Source: Pseudomonas sp. AN-1 (GTDB lineage: Bacteria > Pseudomonadota > Gammaproteobacteria > Pseudomonadales > Pseudomonadaceae). Taken from it: a stretch of DNA of 64,000 bases. The position numbers and the translations under genes were made by a program. The stretch lies in NCBI RefSeq assembly GCF_034057115.1, contig NZ_CP139195.1, positions 4,278,001 to 4,342,000 on the forward strand, written 5' to 3'. How positions within the stretch are numbered: the stretch's first letter is position 1; each line of letters opens with the position of its first letter. The notes under the pieces were generated by a model, which searched no databases, had not been told where the DNA came from, and saw only the letters and a program-made list of their open reading frames with translations. This document shows positions 8,800 through 17,220 of this stretch, piece by piece.

Positions 8800-10116
8800 A
8801 TGGAAGCTAGTCTGATCGGCTTTGCAGCCCTGATGGTGTTGATCCTCGCCCGGGTTCCGCTGGGAGTGGCCATGGGGATCGTCGGCGTGGTCGGTTTTGC
8901 CCTGATGCAGCAGATCGGTTACGGCAATCCGCGTGGCTGGAGCACGGCCCTGAACATGGTGGCCTCGACCGCCTTCGATACCGGTCTGGCCTACGGGCTG
9001 TCGGTGGTGCCGCTGTTCCTGCTGATGGGCAACCTGATCACCGAGTCGGGCATGTCCAGGCAGCTGTACCGCGCGGCCAATGCGTTTCTCGGGCACTTCC
9101 AAGGCGGGCTGGCGCTGGCCACCGTGGTCTCCTGCGGTGCCTTCTCCGCCGTGTGCGGCAGCTCCATGGCCACTGCGGCCACCATGTCCAAGGTGGCCAT
9201 GCCGTCCATGCGCGAGTACAAGTACTCCGACAGCCTGGCGACCGGCGCCATCGCCGCCGGCGGCACCCTGGGCATCCTGATTCCGCCGAGCGTGATCCTG
9301 GTGGTGTACGGCCTGATCACCGAGACGGATATCGGCAAGCTGTTCATCGCCGGGTTGTTGCCGGGGGCGGTCGGCATCCTGCTCTACATGGCGGCGGTGA
9401 TGGTCACTGTCCGGCTGAATCCGGGCAGCGGTCCTGCCGGTGCCCGCTCCAGCTGGAAGGAGCGGCTGATCTCCCTCAAGGGGGTCTGGGGCATCAACCT
9501 GATCTTCATCATCGTGATGGGCGGCATCTATGCCGGCATCTTCACCCCCACCGAAGCGGCCGGTATCGGTGCCGCCGGCGCCTTCCTGATCGCGCTGTTC
9601 AGCGGCAAGCTCGGCCCCACCATGCTGTACCGCTCGCTCAGCAACGCCGTGCGGACCACCGCGATGCTGTTCTTCCTGGTGATCGGTGCGCTGGTCTTTT
9701 CCAACTTCATCAACATGACCGGCCTGCCCATGCTCCTGCGCGACTGGGTGATGGGGCAAGGCTTCAGCCTGTTCGGGGTGATCCTGGTCCTGATCGCCAT
9801 CTATCTGCTGCTCGGCTGCGTGCTGGAGAGCATGTCGATGATCCTGCTGACCGTGCCGGTGTTCTATCCGATGGTGCAGGCCATGGGCATGGATCTGATC
9901 TGGTTCGGCATCCTGGTGGTGGTGGTGACCGAGATCAGCCTGATCACGCCGCCGGTCGGCATGAACGTGTTCGTGCTGCGCGGGGTGGTTCCCGACGTGA
10001 AGCTGTCGACCATCTTCCGGGGGGTGGCCCCGTTCGTGGTGGCCGATGTGGTGCGCCTGGGACTGATCGTCGGCATTCCCGCGCTGTCGCTGCTGCTGCC
10101 CCATTCGCTGGGCTGA
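8800..10116 (+). CDS. TRAP transporter large permease (DctM family)
   Basis: A 438-residue polytopic membrane protein of the DctM/ion-transporter superfamily. It has an N-terminal LARVPLGVAMGIVG helix, the SCGAFSAVCGSSMATAATM hairpin, GGTLGILIPPS, and a mirrored second half with PTEAAGIGA and ITPPVGMNVF. Those repeated elements match the inverted repeat architecture of TRAP permeases, which are sodium-driven and dependent on a binding protein. AAGGAG precedes the ATG at 8800. Confidence 0.87.
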   Translation: MEASLIGFAALMVLILARVPLGVAMGIVGVVGFALMQQIGYGNPRGWSTALNMVASTAFDTGLAYGLSVVPLFLLMGNLITESGMSRQLYRAANAFLGHFQGGLALATVVSCGAFSAVCGSSMATAATMSKVAMPSMREYKYSDSLATGAIAAGGTLGILIPPSVILVVYGLITETDIGKLFIAGLLPGAVGILLYMAAVMVTVRLNPGSGPAGARSSWKERLISLKGVWGINLIFIIVMGGIYAGIFTPTEAAGIGAAGAFLIALFSGKLGPTMLYRSLSNAVRTTAMLFFLVIGALVFSNFINMTGLPMLLRDWVMGQGFSLFGVILVLIAIYLLLGCVLESMSMILLTVPVFYPMVQAMGMDLIWFGILVVVVTEISLITPPVGMNVFVLRGVVPDVKLSTIFRGVAPFVVADVVRLGLIVGIPALSLLLPHSLG

Positions 10117-10164
10117 TGGGCAGGCGAAAGTTTCCTGCCGTCTTGAATTGAATCGGAGCCACCC

Positions 10165-11079
10165 ATGAAATTCGATCCCAAGGACTTCCGCCGGGCATTG
10201 GGCAAGTTCCCCACCGGCGTCACCGTAATCACTACCCGCGATGCCGAGGGCAAGCCGATCGGCATGACCGCCAGCAGCTTCAACACCCTGTCGATCGAGC
10301 CGGCTCTGGTGCTCTGGAGCATCGACAAGGGGGCCTGGAGTCTCGAAGCCTTCACCCGGGGCAAGGCGTTCGCCATCAACGTGCTGCGCAACGACCAGGT
10401 GGACATTTCCAACCGCTTCGCCCGCCGCGGCGAGGACAAGTTCGCCGGATTGCACACGCGGGACGATGCCAATGGCTGCCCGCTGCTGCCCGGCACTTCG
10501 GCCGCGTTCGCGTGCAGGACCTGGAGTGTCTACGAGGGCGGCGACCACCTCATCATCGTGGGTGAGGTCATTGACTACGCCTACGAGGATAACGTCAGCT
10601 CGCTGGTGTTCCACAATGGCCGCTATGCGGTGCCGGAAACCCATCCGGCCGTGCAGGCGCCGACCGAGGCGCTCGAAGCCCGTGGTCTTCTCGGCGACTA
10701 CCTGCTGTACCAGTTGCGCCAGACACTCAACGCCTACGCCAGCGATTTCTATCCGCGGCTGAGTCACTTCGGCGTCAGCGCCGAGGAGTGGCGGGTGCTC
10801 ACCCTGCTGGCCGATGGCGAACCGATGGAGCAGGAGCAGATCTGCCGTATCGTGTCCCAGCCCCTGAAGGAGCTGGCCTCGACTGGCGAGTGGTTGCAGG
10901 AAAGAGGTCTGCTGCAGGTGGAGGGAAGTTGTTTCTTGCTCACCGAAAATGGCCAGCGGCTGGCAACTCAGCTTCTGGATACCGCGATCGAGCATGAGCA
11001 GAAGATGCTGTCGCTGCTTGAGCCCGATGAACAGGCCGGCTTGAAGGCGATGCTGAGGAAAATCTACAGCTCGATCTAG
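10165..11079 (+). CDS. iacG: IacG, flavin reductase with C-terminal MarR-like domain
   Basis: A 304-residue protein. Residues 1 to about 165 are an HpaC-type flavin reductase (FPTGVTVIT, GMTASSFNTLS, FAINVLRNDQ). Residues about 170-304 resemble a winged-helix MarR module (YLLYQLRQTLNA, then EEWRVLTLLADGEPMEQEQI). It supplies reduced flavin to IacA. The same architecture is known from the reductase (C1) of Acinetobacter p-hydroxyphenylacetate hydroxylase, whose MarR-like part senses the aromatic substrate and releases autoinhibition. A similar role here is inferred. It is the last gene before the operon terminator. Confidence 0.88.
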   Translation: MKFDPKDFRRALGKFPTGVTVITTRDAEGKPIGMTASSFNTLSIEPALVLWSIDKGAWSLEAFTRGKAFAINVLRNDQVDISNRFARRGEDKFAGLHTRDDANGCPLLPGTSAAFACRTWSVYEGGDHLIIVGEVIDYAYEDNVSSLVFHNGRYAVPETHPAVQAPTEALEARGLLGDYLLYQLRQTLNAYASDFYPRLSHFGVSAEEWRVLTLLADGEPMEQEQICRIVSQPLKELASTGEWLQERGLLQVEGSCFLLTENGQRLATQLLDTAIEHEQKMLSLLEPDEQAGLKAMLRKIYSSI

Positions 11080-11097
11080 GCAGGTTTTGAAATCAGC

Positions 11098-11139
11098 CAC
11101 TTACCGCCGCTCCCGCACAGGCAGGAGCGGCGGTAAGTG
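11098..11139 (+). terminator. Strong hairpin terminating the iac operon
   Basis: A perfect 16-bp inverted repeat (11098-11113 with 11124-11139, 10-nt loop) lies 18 bp after the iacG stop, followed by a short T-rich run. It separates the iac operon from iacR. Confidence 0.8.
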
Positions 11140-11156
11140 AGTTTTCGGGGTGTCCC

Positions 11157-11170
11157 TTGTCATTGGACAA
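11157..11170. promoter_or_regulatory. Dyad TTGTC-ATTG-GACAA upstream of iacR
   Basis: A 5-bp inverted repeat with a 4-bp spacer sits between the iac terminator and iacR, 150 bp before the gene. A TAGAAT box at 11256-11261 could be the -10 of iacR. A regulatory role for the dyad is only suggested by position; it does not match the dyad at 269-280. Confidence 0.2.
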
Positions 11171-11320
11171 TTCGTGCGGTTATTAACCCACCAAGAGCGG
11201 ATCCAGTTGCTTTTCCCAAGGTCTGAAAATGCTCGCACCTCCCCGGGAATCACTCTAGAATTTCAGCTCGATTCTTACCCGGCCCGAATGGTCGGATGCG
11301 GCCGGAGACCTAGGTGCCTG

Positions 11321-11800
11321 ATGACCAATAAACGCAAAGCCGACATGTACGACCCGCTGAGCGAAAACTTCAAGCGCCGCGAGTTTCCCTTCTACTGGAT
11401 TGCCCAGATAAATGCACTTTACAGCCAGGAGATGGAACGGCTGCTGAAGCGGATTGGGATGGATGTGCCGCGCTGGCGCATCATCATGATCCTGAAGGAG
11501 CATTCCGAACTGAGCATATCCGACATAGCCAGCCAGGCCGTGGCGAAGTTGCCGACGACCACCAAGATCGTCTACCGCATGCGGGATGAGGGGTTGGTGA
11601 ATCTGGTGACCTCCAGCGAGGATGGCCGGGTTACCCTGGTTTCGTTGACCGACAAGGGACTGGAAAGCCTGGAGCTGATTCGCGGCTCGGTCAGCAAGCT
11701 GTTCCGCCGCAGCTTCGAGGGGGTGAGTTCGGCCGAGATCCAGCGCACCAATGTGCTGCTGTCGAAGCTGTTCGATAACCTCAAGGCGCTTTCCGACTGA
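11321..11800 (+). CDS. iacR: IacR, MarR-family regulator of the iac genes
   Basis: A 159-residue MarR-type winged-helix protein. It has the N-terminal dimerisation helix, WRIIMILKEHSELSISDIASQ as the first helices, KLPTTTKIVYRMRDEGLV as the recognition helix, and a wing with SSEDGRVTLVSLTDKG. In described iac clusters IacR is the repressor relieved by indole-3-acetate. The ATG at 11321 is chosen over an in-frame codon at 11150, since the added sequence is unlike the family. It is transcribed in the same direction as iacG but behind a terminator. Confidence 0.85.
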   Translation: MTNKRKADMYDPLSENFKRREFPFYWIAQINALYSQEMERLLKRIGMDVPRWRIIMILKEHSELSISDIASQAVAKLPTTTKIVYRMRDEGLVNLVTSSEDGRVTLVSLTDKGLESLELIRGSVSKLFRRSFEGVSSAEIQRTNVLLSKLFDNLKALSD

Positions 11801-12223
11801 CGACCGCTGTCCCGCCCTCCGCCTGAGGCCGCGCCCGCCGCAGGTACGGCGCTCCGTCGCTGCCTTGCCGGGCGAGCCGGCGGGGCGCCCTCGCATCCCG
11901 GCCGATCCTCCTCCCGATACTTCGTTCGCGTGCCACGTCATCTGTGCGCCGGCATCCGCCCGGCTCGCGCAAGTCCACCTGATCATCCGTCAACCCTAGA
12001 TGCCCGCAGCTTCCGGCCACGCCCGGTCGATCGACATGCCAGGCGTGGGGATCAGCAAGCCGGGCAGGGCAGCGTTGCCCTCCTGATGGGCCTCGTCGAA
12101 CGCCTGGCACGAACCCGCAATCGTTTGGCAGGAATCGGCAGTGCCTCCGGGGGGAATGCCGAATACATTCTTGGATCAGAGGAAGGGATCTTCGACTTGG
12201 CTTAATAACAATAGGTATAAAAA
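11801..12223. other. Intergenic region between iacR and aauB
   Basis: No convincing ORF in this 423-bp region. The 3' part becomes A/T-rich just before aauB (TTAATAACAATAGGTATAAAA) and should contain the aau promoter. Two sigma-54-like motifs, TGGCACGAACCCGCAA and TTGGCAGGAATCGGCA, have 9 rather than 10 bases between GG and GC and were not accepted. Confidence 0.5.
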
Positions 12224-13375
12224 ATGCGGATAGTCCGAAATCTTGCGCGGAGCGTAACGCTTCTTGGCGTGTCTCTGATGGGGATTGGTCATGCATGCGC
12301 TGACCTGCCTGCGGATAATATTGGTCAGGAGAAACTTGCTTTTCCGCCTGAGCCTCATCGCGCCTACATTGTCGACGTCGAATTCGAGAGCATGGTCGCC
12401 GGGCGTGTAGTGGTGGTCGATCCGGATCAGAAGCGCATGCTTGGCATGGTCAGCACCGGTTTCACGGCACCGTCCACATTGAGTCGCGACGGCAAGCTGT
12501 TGTACACCGCCGACCTTTTCTACTCTCGTGGCACCCGTGGAACTCGCACTGATGTGCTGACTGCCTGGGATACCAGCACTCTGTCGCCGTCCTGGGAAGT
12601 TGTTATTCCTTCCAAGCGTTCCATGTCGCTGACTCAGCGCTACAGCATCGGGACCAGCGCAGACGATCGCTTCGTTTATATCTACAACTTCACGCCCTCG
12701 ACTTCGATCACCGTGGTCAACGCCGAGAGCAGGTCTGTGGTCGGTGAGCTGGCGATTCCTGGCTGTGTTCTCAGTCAGCCTGTTGGCAAGCGCCGCCTTG
12801 CGTCGTTGTGCGGGAATGGGAGCATTCAGCTGATCACGCTGGATGACGCCGGCAAGGAGGTGGCGCGCAGTCAGACCAGGTTCTTCGATCCGGATGCCGA
12901 AAAGTTGGTTGAACGTGCGGTAAACGTTGGTGACACGTATTACTACACGACTACTACCGGCACCATTCGTGCGGTCGACCTGTCTGGCAAGGAGCCGAGG
13001 ATTCTCCCGGCCTGGGAGCTGGTGCAGCGGGAAGCCGACAAGAAGGCCGGCTGGGCGCCTGGTGGCTGGCAACTGATGGCAGTCGCTCCGAAGCTGAATC
13101 GCCTCTACGTGTTGATGCATGACGCCCACGAGCCGATGAAGTGGGAAGACCCGAGCCCGATCATCTGGGCTTATGACCTCAAGACCCACAAGCAGATCGG
13201 CACTCTGGAAGCGCCCATCCCCGTGTGGAGTCTGCGCGCCACCACCGACGACCGGCCGCTGTTGCTGGGCACCAACGTCGAGGGTGGTCTGGAGATCTTC
13301 GACCTGCTCAGTGGCAAGCACACCGGGACCATGGACAAGATCACCAAGACACCGAGCCAGGTTCTCAGCCACTGA
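12224..13375 (+). CDS. aauB: Aromatic amine dehydrogenase heavy (beta-propeller) subunit
   Basis: A 383-residue periplasmic protein with a Sec-type signal peptide (about residues 1-26, ending HACA). The mature chain reads as a beta-propeller with repeated PSTLSRDGKLLYTAD-like blades, as in the large subunits of quinoprotein amine dehydrogenases. It is the first gene of an aauBEDA-type cluster. The heavy chain forms the substrate channel over the tryptophan-tryptophylquinone light chain. It could be methylamine dehydrogenase MauB, but the light-chain residue spacing favours the aromatic amine enzyme. ATG 12224 has only a weak ribosome site. Confidence 0.85.
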   Translation: MRIVRNLARSVTLLGVSLMGIGHACADLPADNIGQEKLAFPPEPHRAYIVDVEFESMVAGRVVVVDPDQKRMLGMVSTGFTAPSTLSRDGKLLYTADLFYSRGTRGTRTDVLTAWDTSTLSPSWEVVIPSKRSMSLTQRYSIGTSADDRFVYIYNFTPSTSITVVNAESRSVVGELAIPGCVLSQPVGKRRLASLCGNGSIQLITLDDAGKEVARSQTRFFDPDAEKLVERAVNVGDTYYYTTTTGTIRAVDLSGKEPRILPAWELVQREADKKAGWAPGGWQLMAVAPKLNRLYVLMHDAHEPMKWEDPSPIIWAYDLKTHKQIGTLEAPIPVWSLRATTDDRPLLLGTNVEGGLEIFDLLSGKHTGTMDKITKTPSQVLSH

Positions 13376-13386
13376 CGAGGTGTGCC

Positions 13387-13926
13387 ATGCAGCCTGATCC
13401 GATCTTCGTCATAGCTGCCGCCCTCGCGGTGGCGGTGATCCTGGCCAGCGCCGCGAGCCACAAGCTGCGCGCCCCCGCCCGCTTCGCCAACCAGGTGGAT
13501 GACTATCAGCTGCTGCCCCGGGGCCTGGTGCGCCCGGTGTCGCGACTGCTGCCAGTCATCGAAGCGGCAGTGGCCATCGCCCTGCTGGTGCCCGCCAGTC
13601 GCCAACTGGCCGCCCTGGCCGCCGCCGCGCTGTTGGCCGGCTACGGGCTGGCGATCGCCATCAACCTGCGGCGCGGCCGTCACGACATCGACTGCGGATG
13701 CGCCGGGCCGAACCAGGCCCAGCCGATCCGCCCGGTACTGCTGTTGCGCAACGCGGCGCTGGTGGGCCTGGCGCTGCTCGCCAGCCTCGTCCCGCACGGC
13801 CGTGAGCTTGGGGGCTTCGACGGCTTCGTCGCGATCGCCGCCAGTGCCGCAGCCCTGCTCCTCTATGCCACTGCCGAGGGCCTGCTGGCCAACGGTCCCC
13901 GTCTGCTCAAACTCATTGGAAGGTGA
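13387..13926 (+). CDS. aauE: MauE-like membrane maturation protein
   Basis: A 179-residue integral membrane protein with four or five hydrophobic helices and the MauE hallmark ASHKLRAPARFANQVDDY after the first helix. DCGCAGP is a cysteine motif typical of MauE and related DsbD-like quinone or thiol-linked proteins. MauE and MauD are needed for disulfide formation in the cysteine-rich light chain. It starts 11 bp after aauB and ends 3 bp before the next gene. Confidence 0.85.
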   Translation: MQPDPIFVIAAALAVAVILASAASHKLRAPARFANQVDDYQLLPRGLVRPVSRLLPVIEAAVAIALLVPASRQLAALAAAALLAGYGLAIAINLRRGRHDIDCGCAGPNQAQPIRPVLLLRNAALVGLALLASLVPHGRELGGFDGFVAIAASAAALLLYATAEGLLANGPRLLKLIGR

Positions 13927-13929
13927 ATC

Positions 13930-14541
13930 ATGGAAGCTCTGTTCGTTTCCAACATCCTGCTCTGGCTTCTCCTCATCGCGCTGGCCTTCGCCGTCATGGG
14001 GCTGGTGCGCCAGATCGGCGTACTCCACGGTCGCCTGGCTCCCGCCGGGGCGCTGATGGTCGACAAGGGCGTCGCGGTCAACGAGCCCGCCCCCCAGGTG
14101 ACCGCAGCCGACCGCCAGGGTCGCCCGGTCAACTTCGGCTATGCCGGCGAGAAGGCCCAGTTGCTGTTCTTCCTCTCGCCCACCTGCCCGATCTGCAAGT
14201 CCCTGCTGCCGGCCGTCAAGTCCATCGCCAGGGACCAGGCCGACCGCCTCGAGGTGATCTACGTCAGCGACGGCGACCTGGCGGCCCAGCAGAGGCTGAT
14301 TGCCGAACACCAGCTGGAAAACGCCACCTACGTGGTGGGCCCGGAAGTGGGCATGACCTACCAGATCGGCAAGCTGCCCTATGCCGCCCTGATCGACAAG
14401 GCGGGCGTGTTGCGCGCCAAGGGCCTGGTGAACTCCCGTGAGCACCTGGACAGCCTGTTCGAGACCGAGCATCTGGGTAGTGCCACCCTGCAGCAGTACC
14501 TGAACGACCATGCGCACGCCAACGGCGCACACAGCCACTGA
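13930..14541 (+). CDS. aauD: MauD-like thioredoxin-fold maturation protein
   Basis: A 203-residue protein with one N-terminal membrane anchor (residues about 8-28) and a periplasmic thioredoxin-like domain. The redox pair is Cys86-Pro-Ile-Cys89 (SPTCPICK), and GKLPYAALID supplies the cis-proline loop. In the methylamine and aromatic amine dehydrogenase systems this protein promotes correct disulfides in the light chain. The very short spacing to aauE and aauA supports one transcript. Confidence 0.88.
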   Translation: MEALFVSNILLWLLLIALAFAVMGLVRQIGVLHGRLAPAGALMVDKGVAVNEPAPQVTAADRQGRPVNFGYAGEKAQLLFFLSPTCPICKSLLPAVKSIARDQADRLEVIYVSDGDLAAQQRLIAEHQLENATYVVGPEVGMTYQIGKLPYAALIDKAGVLRAKGLVNSREHLDSLFETEHLGSATLQQYLNDHAHANGAHSH

Positions 14542-14555
14542 AAAGGGAGCATTCA

Positions 14556-15077
14556 ATGAAACTGCTTGACCGTCTGTTCGAACGCTCCGCGCGTCACGTC
14601 GCCGACACCACTTCGCGCCGCAACTTCCTCGGCCGAATCGGATCGCTGATGGTGGTCGGTGCGGCTCTGCCTGTCCTGCTGCCCATCGACCGCACCTCCA
14701 AGGCTCTCGCCGCCGAGGCGCCCAGGGCCGGCGACCCGGGTGATCCCAACAGCTGCGACTACTGGCGCTACTGCTCCGTCGATGGCTTCCTGTGCAGCTG
14801 CTGCGGCGGCTCCGCCACCTCCTGCCCGCCCGGTACCGAGGTGTCCCAGGTGAGCTGGATCGGCACCTGTCGCAACCCGGCTGACGGCAAGGACTACATC
14901 ATTTCCTACAACGATTGTTGCGGTAAGCAAAGCTGCGGCCAGTGCGCCTGTACCCGTAACGACAGCGAGGAGCCCGCTTACCGTCCGTTCAACAACAACG
15001 ACGTGAACTGGTGCCTGGGTTCCGCTTCGAAGATCTATCACTGCACGGTCGCGGCGATTCGCGGCGTTGCTGCCTGA
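14556..15077 (+). CDS. aauA: Aromatic amine dehydrogenase light subunit carrying tryptophan tryptophylquinone
   Basis: A 173-residue precursor with a Tat-like leader (SRRNFLGRIG at 20-29, then a hydrophobic stretch). The mature part has many cysteines, as expected for the disulfide-rich light chain. Trp101 (VSWIGTC) and Trp152 (VNWCLG) are 51 residues apart, the spacing of the two crosslinked tryptophans of TTQ. Asp120 (YNDCCG) lies 19 residues after the first Trp and Thr164 lies 63 after it, matching the catalytic Asp and Thr offsets of aromatic amine dehydrogenase (Trp109, Asp128, Trp160, Thr172). The enzyme oxidatively deaminates arylalkylamines such as tyramine, phenethylamine and tryptamine in the periplasm. 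Confidence 0.92.
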   Translation: MKLLDRLFERSARHVADTTSRRNFLGRIGSLMVVGAALPVLLPIDRTSKALAAEAPRAGDPGDPNSCDYWRYCSVDGFLCSCCGGSATSCPPGTEVSQVSWIGTCRNPADGKDYIISYNDCCGKQSCGQCACTRNDSEEPAYRPFNNNDVNWCLGSASKIYHCTVAAIRGVAA

Positions 15078-15092
15078 TGCGGAGGGGCAACC

Positions 15093-15611
15093 ATGCGTTA
15101 CCTGGCATTAGGGCTCGTTTTCATCATGGCCGCCCCCTTGGCTCTCGCCCGTGCGATTCCCGATCCTGCGCAAAAGCCTGCTCCCGGCAACGAGGCGCCA
15201 CAAACGCCCATTGCCGTAGCCGGCTACAGTTCCGCGGTCAATTACCAACTGCAGTGCGAGGGATGTCACCTCGGCGATGGGACGGGCTCGGCGGCCAATG
15301 ACACGCCGAAGATGAAGGGCTTCGTCGGCAATTTCCTCAAGGTGGACGGCGGGCGCGAGTTCCTGGTGCGGGTGCCGGGCGTGTCCCAGTCGGCGCTGAA
15401 CAATGCCCAGGTGGCTGATCTGTTGAACTGGATGATGCGCGCCGACGGCATTGCGGGCGGCAGCGCTCCGCAGGACTACCGGCCCTACAGCGAGGCTGAA
15501 GTGGCAGAAATCCGGGGCAAGCCGATCCTCGATCTGCCTCAGGCCAGAGCCGGCATGATCGAGCAGATGCGCGTGCAGGGAATTGCCATCGACGATGGGG
15601 TCATCAATTGA
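15093..15611 (+). CDS. c-type cytochrome of the aromatic amine dehydrogenase cluster
   Basis: A 172-residue exported protein with a signal peptide ending near ALARA and a single heme-binding motif, Cys55-Glu-Gly-Cys58-His59. The C-terminal half (QDYRPYSEAEVAEIRGKP) does not look like a second heme domain. It follows aauA by 15 bp. A cytochrome in this place would carry electrons away from reduced TTQ, but an unseen azurin-like protein could do the same. Confidence 0.75.
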   Translation: MRYLALGLVFIMAAPLALARAIPDPAQKPAPGNEAPQTPIAVAGYSSAVNYQLQCEGCHLGDGTGSAANDTPKMKGFVGNFLKVDGGREFLVRVPGVSQSALNNAQVADLLNWMMRADGIAGGSAPQDYRPYSEAEVAEIRGKPILDLPQARAGMIEQMRVQGIAIDDGVIN

Positions 15612-15732
15612 GTTCGGTCGGGCTCCTGGCTGCCGAAGGCAAAGCCTGGTCGGCCTCTGCGGGGCTGACAGGAACCTTCGGCGGGCTCGAGGGTGAGTTG
15701 AATCTGGTTGTAGGGAAAATGCGAGTTTATTT

Positions 15733-17220
15733 ATGAGTCAGGTCACTCTCTTGCCTGTGGTCAAGGCATTCATCGCCAAAGGCCACGGCAGTTTCATCGA
15801 TGGACAGACGCAGTTTTCGGCGGCTGCTGCTTGCCTTCCGGTAATCGATCCGTCAACCGGGCAGACCATGGCTTCGGTCCACTCTGCTTCGGCAGAGGAC
15901 GTCGATGCGGCCGTGGCAAGTGCCCGAAAGGCATTCCACGGCGTCTGGGCGGATACCCCTCCCAGCCAGAAAGGCTATCTCCTGAGCAGGCTCGCCGATT
16001 TGCTGGAGGCGCATGGAGAGGAGCTGGCCCAGCTCGAGAGCCTGTGCTCGGGCAAGTCGATCCATGTCTCGCGAGCGATCGAGGTAGGGCAGAGCGCGGC
16101 CTTCCTGCGCTATTACGCCGGATGGGCGAGCAAGATCAATGGCGAAACGATCAGCCCGTCGTTCCCGTCCATGGCCGGCGAGCGCTATAGCGCCTTCACC
16201 CTGCGCGAGCCGGTCGGCGTCGTGGCCGGGATCGTGCCTTGGAATTTCGCGGTGATGATCGGCATCTGGAAGATTGCCTCGGCCCTGGTCACCGGCTGCA
16301 CCGTGGTGCTCAAGCCCAGCGAATATACGCCGCTGACGCTGCTGAGAATTGCCGAGCTGGCAATCGAGGCGGGGATACCGGCGGGTGTCATCAATGTGCT
16401 GACTGGCGATGGCGCCGTCGGACAGCGTCTGACGGCACATGCCGGGATTTCGAAGGTCTCTCTGACGGGCTCAGTGGCCACGGGAAAGGCGGTTGGAAAA
16501 AGCGCCATGGATGCGAACCTCAAGCGCGTCACCCTGGAGTTGGGCGGGAAGAATCCCGCTGGCCTGCTGCAGGACGTGGATGCGGATCTGGCTGTTGCCG
16601 GGTTGATCCTTGGTGCCTATACCCATCAGGGGCAGATCTGTGCGTCCCCGGAAAGAATCTTCGTGCACCGGTCGCGTATCGACGAAGTGATCGACAAGAT
16701 GGCGAAAGGTCTTCAGCAGATGAAGATCGGCTCGCCGCTCGATGAGAGCGTCAATTTCGGTCCGCTGGCCAACCGGGCGCATTATGAAAAGGTCCTGGGG
16801 TTCTTCAACTGTGCGCACGCTGAAAGCAGCGTGATTTGCGGTGGGAGGGCAATCGAGCGCCCCGGCTACTTTGTCGAGCCGACGATTGTTCTGGCCGGGA
16901 ATCGTGACGACAGACTGCTGCATGAGGAGACATTCGGGCCGGTGACCTGTTTCCTGCCGTTTGATGATGATGAAGAGCTCGTGGACTTGATGAATGACAG
17001 CCCGTTTGGCCTGACGGCAAGCATCTGGACCAATAACCTGTCCAAGGCCTTCCGGATGGTTCCGCGAATCGAGGCGGGTACGGTCTGGATCAACATGCAC
17101 ACCTTCCTGGATCCGGCGGTTCCCTTCGGTGGGGTCAAGGGTTCTGGAATCGGTCGTGAGTTCGGCGGGGCGTTCATTGATGACTATACCGAGCTGAAGT
17201 CCGTGATATTGAGGTATTGA
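15733..17220 (+). CDS. NAD-dependent aldehyde dehydrogenase, likely arylacetaldehyde oxidising
   Basis: A 495-residue aldehyde dehydrogenase with VVAGIVPWNFAVMIGIWK (cofactor site), TGSVATGKAVGKS, the catalytic Glu in LELGGKNP, and the catalytic Cys in GQICASPERIF. The Pro of the usual PWN loop is kept. Next to aromatic amine dehydrogenase and the iac genes it most likely oxidises phenylacetaldehyde, 4-hydroxyphenylacetaldehyde or indole-3-acetaldehyde to the acid, like FeaB. The true preference is not decided by sequence. A 120-bp spacer from the cytochrome gene leaves room for its own promoter. Confidence 0.85.
   Translation: MSQVTLLPVVKAFIAKGHGSFIDGQTQFSAAAACLPVIDPSTGQTMASVHSASAEDVDAAVASARKAFHGVWADTPPSQKGYLLSRLADLLEAHGEELAQLESLCSGKSIHVSRAIEVGQSAAFLRYYAGWASKINGETISPSFPSMAGERYSAFTLREPVGVVAGIVPWNFAVMIGIWKIASALVTGCTVVLKPSEYTPLTLLRIAELAIEAGIPAGVINVLTGDGAVGQRLTAHAGISKVSLTGSVATGKAVGKSAMDANLKRVTLELGGKNPAGLLQDVDADLAVAGLILGAYTHQGQICASPERIFVHRSRIDEVIDKMAKGLQQMKIGSPLDESVNFGPLANRAHYEKVLGFFNCAHAESSVICGGRAIERPGYFVEPTIVLAGNRDDRLLHEETFGPVTCFLPFDDDEELVDLMNDSPFGLTASIWTNNLSKAFRMVPRIEAGTVWINMHTFLDPAVPFGGVKGSGIGREFGGAFIDDYTELKSVILRY

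Noticed and set aside
12108-12150. Sigma-54-like motifs before aauB (TGGCACGAACCCGCAA, TTGGCAGGAATCGGCA)
   Set aside because: Both have 9 rather than 10 bases between GG and GC, so they do not meet the spacing rule.
12224-15611. Reading the quinoprotein cluster as methylamine dehydrogenase (mau)
   Set aside because: Offsets of Trp, Asp and Thr in the light chain match aromatic amine dehydrogenase, and mauF, mauC and mauG-like genes are absent.
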